A stretch of DNA of 64,000 nt from Parvularcula sp038749595 (lineage in GTDB: Bacteria > Pseudomonadota > Alphaproteobacteria > Caulobacterales > Parvularculaceae), in the NCBI GenBank assembly GCA_038749595.1, contig JBCDHW010000011.1, forward strand, positions 29,955 to 93,954. The letters are read 5' to 3'. The notes under the pieces were generated by a model, which did no database searches, was not told the DNA's origin, and was given only the letters and a program-made list of their open reading frames with translations. The first letter of the stretch is position 1. Every line of letters begins with the position of its first letter. Shown here in pieces: positions 59,394 to 64,000 of this stretch. The position numbers and the translations under genes are program-made.

Positions 59394-60833
59394 ATGAGCG
59401 CGAAAGATCCCGCAATCCGAGCCTTGGACGAGGCTGCGAGCCGCCTACGCGGTTTACCCGGCCCTGTTTGGGAGGGCGAGATTGCGTCCGCACTCGGAAT
59501 GGTTCTCAAAGTTCGCGGCTTATCCGGCGTGCTTTCGGCAGGCGATCTGTGTACGGTGGAGCGTCGCGGGATGCCGGCTCTTCAATGCCAAGTCGTCGGT
59601 GTTGAGCGAGAGGAAAGCCTTCTGATGAGCTTCGCTGATACCGAGGGCGTGGCTTCCGGTGCTCGGGTCACCTTTCCAGAAAAGCGTTTTAGAATAAGGG
59701 TTTCAGACGGTTGGATGGGCCGCGTCATCGGTCCCATGGCGCAACCTATCGATGGAAAGGGGCCGCTGCCGGAAGGTCCATTTGCGACGCCGCTTAAGGG
59801 CACGCCGCCTCCGGCATTCGCCCGGCGAAGGGTTGGCGCGATGCTGGATACAGGCGTTCGGGCGATCGATTCGTTTACCCCGATATGCCGTGGACAGAGG
59901 ATGGGGATCTTCGCCGGCTCTGGCGTGGGTAAATCGACGCTGCTTTCTATGCTCGCACGGTCCAGCGCCGCCGATGTAAACGTCATTGGACTGATCGGTG
60001 AGCGTGGCCGCGAGGTTCAAGAGTTTTTGCAACGGGACCTTGGTGAGGAGGGGTTGAAGCGTTCGATTGTCGTCGTCGCGACATCCGATGAAAGTCCGCT
60101 GGCTCGAAGGCAGGCTGCGTACCTTACGATGGCCGTGGCGGAAGACCAAAGAAAACGGGGACGCCATGTTTTCTGTATGATGGATTCGGTAACTCGGTTC
60201 GCACACGCCCTACGTGAGATCGGGTTGGCGATTGGTGAGCCACCGTCCGCACGCGGATTTCCTCCGTCGGTGTTTGGCGAGCTTGCGCATTTGCTCGAGC
60301 GCTCCGGACCCGGAATGGGTGAACAGGGCGATATAACGCTCGCCGCGACGGTGTTGGTCGATGGTGATGACCATGAGGATCCGATCGCCGACGCGACTCG
60401 TGGGATCTTAGACGGCCACCTCGTTCTCTCGCGACAGATTGCGCATCGTGGCCGCTTCCCCGCCATCGATATTCCCGGTTCTGTGTCGCGGCTGACGCCC
60501 GATTGCTACAAGACGCCCGACGATGGAAACGTGGCGAGCGACGCAAGGCGACTTTTGTCTGTATTCGAAGAGAAGCGCGATGTGATCTCAATCGGCCTTT
60601 ATAAACAAGGGTCTGACCCCGAGTGCGATCTTGCGATCCAAAAGGTTCCCGCGATCGAAGCTTTCGCCCATCAAGATCGACACGAAACAACGCCTGCTGA
60701 CGAAGCGATGGCGAGCCTCCACGAAATCATCACGGGTCGTCGGCCTGCGGCGAACGAGCCGACTCCGGATATCGATCGAGCAGACGAAATACAGCAGCCG
60801 GAAAATCTGCCTACCCCAACCGCTGCGGCATAG
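59394..60833 (+). CDS. fliI: Flagellum-specific ATPase FliI
   Basis: 479 residues. The ATG at 59394 has GAAGGAG upstream; the longer frame from 59313 is not needed. Walker A AGSGVGKST at 174-182, preceded by GVRAIDSFTPICRGQRMGIF, then Walker B VFCMMDSVTRFAHALRE and LERSGPGMGEQGDITL. Unfolds and sends export substrates with FliH and FliJ, neither of which is in view. The C-terminus after EIITGRR is longer than usual and Pro/Glu-rich. Confidence 0.96.
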   Translation: MSAKDPAIRALDEAASRLRGLPGPVWEGEIASALGMVLKVRGLSGVLSAGDLCTVERRGMPALQCQVVGVEREESLLMSFADTEGVASGARVTFPEKRFRIRVSDGWMGRVIGPMAQPIDGKGPLPEGPFATPLKGTPPPAFARRRVGAMLDTGVRAIDSFTPICRGQRMGIFAGSGVGKSTLLSMLARSSAADVNVIGLIGERGREVQEFLQRDLGEEGLKRSIVVVATSDESPLARRQAAYLTMAVAEDQRKRGRHVFCMMDSVTRFAHALREIGLAIGEPPSARGFPPSVFGELAHLLERSGPGMGEQGDITLAATVLVDGDDHEDPIADATRGILDGHLVLSRQIAHRGRFPAIDIPGSVSRLTPDCYKTPDDGNVASDARRLLSVFEEKRDVISIGLYKQGSDPECDLAIQKVPAIEAFAHQDRHETTPADEAMASLHEIITGRRPAANEPTPDIDRADEIQQPENLPTPTAAA

Positions 60834-61298
60834 ATGGCGTATCATCCGTCGGTAGACGCTCTATGGAAGAGATATCGCGCAAATAACCCAAATGCGCCCG
60901 AGGATCCTCCTGCGGTCTTTCATTTTTGCGATAACGAAGCAGACGCAAATGCGTGTGCGGAGCTTGTCCGGCTGGGAATCAAACGCGCTACCGCGCCGTG
61001 TTTGCCAGAATTACAGCTGGCGAGCGAGCCTGTGCCGCAAGTTGGCGATCTCGCCGTCATTACGCAATGGTCGGGCCACGCCATCGCGATCATTCGGACT
61101 TCCGCCGTGGACATCAAACGCTTTGCCGATGTCGATTCCGTCTTCGCTGAGCGGGAAGGTGAGGGTGATAAATCACTGGAATGCTGGAGAAAAGCACACG
61201 AGGAGTATTACAAGCGTGTGCTTTCGGGAACTGAATATCAGTTCTCTGACGACCTTATGATCGCTTGCGAGAGCTTTGAAACGGTGATGTGCGCTTAG
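60834..61298 (+). CDS. ASCH-domain protein
   Basis: 154 residues. The ASCH fold is suggested by FHFCDNEADANACAELVRLGIKRATAP, then QVGDLAVITQWSGHAIAIIRTSAVDIKRFADVD and a C-terminal CWRKAHEEYYKRV (in parts). ASCH proteins bind RNA or act as small hydrolases (for example on N4-acetylcytidine). The ATG directly follows the fliI stop, so they share a transcript. The link to flagella is unclear. Confidence 0.8.
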   Translation: MAYHPSVDALWKRYRANNPNAPEDPPAVFHFCDNEADANACAELVRLGIKRATAPCLPELQLASEPVPQVGDLAVITQWSGHAIAIIRTSAVDIKRFADVDSVFAEREGEGDKSLECWRKAHEEYYKRVLSGTEYQFSDDLMIACESFETVMCA

Positions 61299-62830
61299 AA
61301 AAGCGTCGCACCCAATGTCGCGGGATCAATCGACACAATCCCGTTCCCCGCTCCAGCATCGAGGGTCGGATCAATCCCAAACAGAGTCAGCGTGTTCGAA
61401 ACAAGTCCGGGTGCACCGTTTCGAATATCATAGAGTAATGTGAACCGCTGGATGAATTTTTGCCGCTCGACCGGATCTTGGAAGTCCTCAATGTCCATGC
61501 GCGATTCAAGAATCTGAACCAATCGATCGGGATTGGTCTGTTGCATCGCGTCGGGGAAATCGAATGCGGTGAACACCACTTCCCGGAGTGCGCGATCACC
61601 AAGAATAGAGAACCAACTCGTGATTTCTGGCCCTTTGCGGTCGAAATAGGCCGCCAGCCGCACACCAATGTTCGTTTCACCCGCGTTCGATTCAAGGCTC
61701 ACGCGTTTGAACTGGTCAACAAGCTTTTGGACAAAGTTCGGGTTACGGACGTTCCGACCACCGACTTCTGCAAAACCGAGGTCACCTGCGAGCGTACGAA
61801 ACTTCTGATCGACAAGTGTGTTGGCAAGTGCGTCGGGATCTTCAACGCCTTCGTCGATAACTTTTCTGATCAGGGCACGGAACGGAATCTGGCTCTCAAG
61901 ATCATAGGCACGCAGAACAAAACGATAGAGGCGCTCGTCATCAAGCAACTCCTCAGCAGACGAGATCGTCGCGATGTTCTCGGTGAAGTAAGCAATTTCG
62001 CGCTCTTCATTCGGCTGGAGCGTTGCACCTCTTCGGGAGCTCGCTGCCTGAATGTCACGCGCCTCTAGGCGGAGCCTTTCGTTCTGGTAGCGGTTGACTA
62101 CCGCGTCGACAAACTCCGTGTTCCGAACATTTTGATCGCCAACTTCATTGAAGGCAAAGCCCTGCGCGAAAACGCGAAAACGGCTGTCAATCAAGGAGTT
62201 CGCGGGAGCATCGACTTTAACCTGGCCGGCAAAAGGGTTATATCCACCAGCGTCTAAAGCGTTCGCGATGAGCTGTTCGTTACCAATTTGATCGTTCAGA
62301 CTATAGGTCTGCAAGGCGAAGCGGAACAGGCGTTCGTTCCGTACAAGCTCTTCTCCTGAGGTGATCGTTTTGATCGTATCCTCAAAGTACTGAACTTCGT
62401 CGTTAACCGCTTGGGTCACCGTTTCAAAAGTGAGCCTATAGCGCGAGGAAATGGACGCGATGCGGATGTCAATCTCGGGGCCCGAGACGTTGTCTTCGCC
62501 AAACCAAAAGGCACGCGCGAGATCGTTGATATTGTTGGGACGCGCATTTCCGCGAACAAACGGGTCAAAAATGCCCTCGTTCAGTACCGAGACAATCAGC
62601 TCACGGTTATCAATCTGATCGGTGAGGCCAAAAGCCGTGACAGCATATTGGTACAGCCGATTGTCGCGTGCCAGCTCAGTTCCCGAGCTGACTTTGCCAA
62701 TGTTTGCCCGAAAGTATTCCGTCTCACGAGCAATATCGCCATTAGGATCGATTGTATCGGTGGACCGCGGTTCAATCGGGCGGCCAAACGTTCGTTCGAA
62801 GGTCAGGTAGGACAGATATGTAGACGTCAT
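61295..62830 (-). CDS. DUF1217 family flagellar protein
   Basis: 511 residues with three to four repeats of the DUF1217 unit. Each has a form close to EIxYFxENIxxISSAEELLxDxRLYRFxLxAYxLxxQIxxxxLIxxVLxEG. Alphaproteobacterial proteins of this family lie in flagellar clusters, and some affect flagellin or hook export, but the role is not settled. The C-terminus ends SIDPATLGATLF. GGAG precedes the ATG. Overlaps ASCH by 4 bp at the convergent 3' ends. Confidence 0.85.
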   Translation of the reverse strand: MTSTYLSYLTFERTFGRPIEPRSTDTIDPNGDIARETEYFRANIGKVSSGTELARDNRLYQYAVTAFGLTDQIDNRELIVSVLNEGIFDPFVRGNARPNNINDLARAFWFGEDNVSGPEIDIRIASISSRYRLTFETVTQAVNDEVQYFEDTIKTITSGEELVRNERLFRFALQTYSLNDQIGNEQLIANALDAGGYNPFAGQVKVDAPANSLIDSRFRVFAQGFAFNEVGDQNVRNTEFVDAVVNRYQNERLRLEARDIQAASSRRGATLQPNEEREIAYFTENIATISSAEELLDDERLYRFVLRAYDLESQIPFRALIRKVIDEGVEDPDALANTLVDQKFRTLAGDLGFAEVGGRNVRNPNFVQKLVDQFKRVSLESNAGETNIGVRLAAYFDRKGPEITSWFSILGDRALREVVFTAFDFPDAMQQTNPDRLVQILESRMDIEDFQDPVERQKFIQRFTLLYDIRNGAPGLVSNTLTLFGIDPTLDAGAGNGIVSIDPATLGATLF

Positions 62831-62855
62831 TTCGCTCTCCGTCCCGTTCGTCCGC

Positions 62856-63344
62856 CTACGCGGGAACAGCCTCGCGTCCGTGCGCGCCCATACGCTCGGC
62901 CACTGCGGCGTGGAACGCTTGGCTTTCTGCTTCTAATTCTTGTGGGACTTCCGAGGAGCCCGCTTGTTCTGGACGCGGAGGAAGTTCAAGCAGGGGGTGA
63001 AGCTTGACCAGCGCCTTATAGAAATCTCGGACATGCACCATGTCGATCGCCTGGAGGAGCGTTGCGCGCTCGTCATCACTTTCCATGTGCGTGAACACAT
63101 AGGCGCCGAGTTTCGAAGCGTGGCGCAGCATGGCGTCGTCACATCCGGAGATCAGCAGCATTTGGACAGTGAAATAGAGCCGGCGGATCGGTGTCTTCGC
63201 GTCCTCAGGTTGAAGAACATACTTCCCACGGAGTACTTGTCCGAAGCTTGACACGGTAATCGTATTGCGGCGATCGCCGTTCGTCAGAACACATCCATTA
63301 ACGATGATGCGCTCATTGGGGCGGAGGCGGAGGCGAAGTCCCAT
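62856..63344 (-). CDS. flbT: Flagellar biosynthesis repressor FlbT
   Basis: 162 residues. The start at 63344 gives the normal MGLRLRLRPNERIIVNGCV. FlbT binds the 5' leader of flagellin mRNA in Caulobacter and lowers its stability or translation. It begins 4 bp after the flaF stop. The C-terminus (residues 130-162) is longer and more acidic than in some relatives. Confidence 0.95.
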   Translation of the reverse strand: MGLRLRLRPNERIIVNGCVLTNGDRRNTITVSSFGQVLRGKYVLQPEDAKTPIRRLYFTVQMLLISGCDDAMLRHASKLGAYVFTHMESDDERATLLQAIDMVHVRDFYKALVKLHPLLELPPRPEQAGSSEVPQELEAESQAFHAAVAERMGAHGREAVPA

Positions 63345-63348
63345 AGTC

Positions 63349-63750
63349 TCAACTCGCGGTTTCAACGAGCTCCGGCTCAGGATTTAATCCTGCCAGGCCC
63401 TTGATAATATTTCTATTTATCTCAAGAAGAGGATCCATGGTCTTCTCGCCAGCGATGACGTGCGGCGTGTGCCGATCAACGAAGAGAGCCAACGAGATAA
63501 TGCCAGCTTTGAGTTGATCTGGAAGCGGATTGTCTTTGTAGGCACAATCAAACATCAGCTCACCCCAGAGTTTCTGGTTGCGGCTCAATGCGTCTAATGC
63601 AGGCCCAGAGAGCGGGAAAGTCTGCTCGCGTGATGCGCGTTCAAGCTCGCCAGTAATCTGTAAAAAGACCTTCCGTTCGATCTCACGAGGCTCTTCCGTC
63701 TCAGTGATCGTCTGTTTATAGGCCTGTTTCGCCCGTGCCCTACCGTACAT
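63349..63750 (-). CDS. flaF: Flagellar biosynthesis regulator FlaF
   Basis: 133 residues. The family pattern is RAKQAYKQTITETEEPREIERKVFLQITGELERA in parts, then LDALSRNQKLWGELMFDCAYKDNPLPDQLKAGIISLALFVDRHT in parts. FlaF promotes flagellin synthesis in opposition to FlbT. Upstream is the flagellin gene; flaF-flbT follow it on the same strand after a terminator. Confidence 0.95.
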   Translation of the reverse strand: MYGRARAKQAYKQTITETEEPREIERKVFLQITGELERASREQTFPLSGPALDALSRNQKLWGELMFDCAYKDNPLPDQLKAGIISLALFVDRHTPHVIAGEKTMDPLLEINRNIIKGLAGLNPEPELVETAS

Positions 63751-63796
63751 AGACCGTTCTCGTCCTTACTTCTTGGTGGTTCTACCAAAGAAAGAT

Positions 63797-63821
63797 GGTG
63801 TCCGGATTAAATCCGGACACC
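63797..63821 (-). terminator. Flagellin gene terminator
   Basis: A perfect 11-bp stem (63797-63807 with 63811-63821), a 3-base loop and, on the minus strand, ATCTTTCTTT after it. It lies 17 bp after the flagellin stop and before flaF. Confidence 0.85.
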
Positions 63822-63837
63822 GATAGTGATTTCCGGA

Positions 63838-64000
63838 TTACCGGAAGAGGCTCAGCAGGGTCTGCGGGCGCTGGTTAGCGATCGAGAGGGCCTGTGTTGC
63901 GAGCTGTTCTTGGACCTGGAAGCTCTGCAGGCGGCTGGACTCTTCGGTGAGGTCCGCTTCTGTCAGGGCTGCAACGCCGAGCTCGAGGCTGTCCGTCAGA
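63838..64000 (-). CDS. Flagellin (C-terminal end, gene runs off the window)
   Basis: 53 residues translated from the edge: TDSLELGVAALTEADLTEES, then SRLQSFQVQEQLATQALSIA and NQRPQTLLSLFR before the TAA at 63838-63840. This is the conserved C-terminal D0 helix of bacterial flagellins. Most of the gene lies beyond 64,000, so its class and number of copies cannot be told. Confidence 0.93.
   Translation of the reverse strand, partial: LTDSLELGVAALTEADLTEESSRLQSFQVQEQLATQALSIANQRPQTLLSLFR

Overview
The window reads as a chromosomal segment of a flagellated alphaproteobacterium with a GC-rich genome. The flagellar regulators FlbT and FlaF, a DUF1217 flagellar protein, a class II DAHP synthase, a plasmid-type RepA/ParA/ParB set of alphaproteobacterial style and a VPLPA/PEP-CTERM-like sorting tail all point that way. 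I cannot fix the genus from the sequence; a relative of the Parvularculaceae, Hyphomonadaceae or Rhodobacterales is the best guess (inference). Coding density is high and the strands alternate in short operons.

Layout. 1-8 kb: the 3' end of greA, then mostly minus-strand metabolic genes (YHS protein, NAD synthetase overlapping an oxidoreductase), phenylalanine hydroxylase, a GAF/HisKA sensor and class II DAHP synthase. 8-12 kb: an AT-richer secreted beta-propeller, then an arsenic cluster (arsR, the C-As lyase gene arsI, a zinc alcohol dehydrogenase). 12-22.5 kb: a DUF922 putative metalloprotease, DEAD-box helicase, DUF4336 protein, redoxin, miaA, monothiol glutaredoxin, VOC protein, rpsD, a lipoprotein amidase, a photolyase-family protein with domains in reversed order, and a renalase-like flavoprotein. 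22.6-32.2 kb: a plasmid-like replication and partition module. A RepA initiator gene is translationally coupled to an SbcD/SbcC-like nuclease-ATPase pair. Facing it are parA, a palindromic candidate centromere, parB and a winged-helix gene. The 609 bp between repA and parA holds an iteron-type origin with seven related 14-bp sites; an eighth lies upstream of the winged-helix gene.

32.2-46.3 kb: a complete serine pathway (serC-serA-serB), a 2-oxoglutarate oxygenase, DUF1499 lipoprotein, threonine-synthase-like enzyme, ferredoxin-NADP reductase, alpha/beta hydrolase, short-chain dehydrogenase, a 1,085-residue autotransporter, and an unknown protein. 46.4-64 kb: a flagellar block (fliK, flgD; flhB, fliR, flhA, fliQ, fliE, flgC, flgB; fliI; DUF1217, flbT, flaF; flagellin 3' end). 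It is interrupted by an MscS-family channel, an amidohydrolase and an ASCH protein, and it contains an unexpected formyltransferase gene coupled between flhA and fliR.

The regions most worth attention are the RepA-SbcDC-ParAB module in an otherwise chromosomal setting, the reversed-order photolyase relative, the arsRI promoter that looks leaderless, and the formyltransferase inside the flagellar export operon. No tRNA, rRNA, CRISPR array or insertion sequence was seen.
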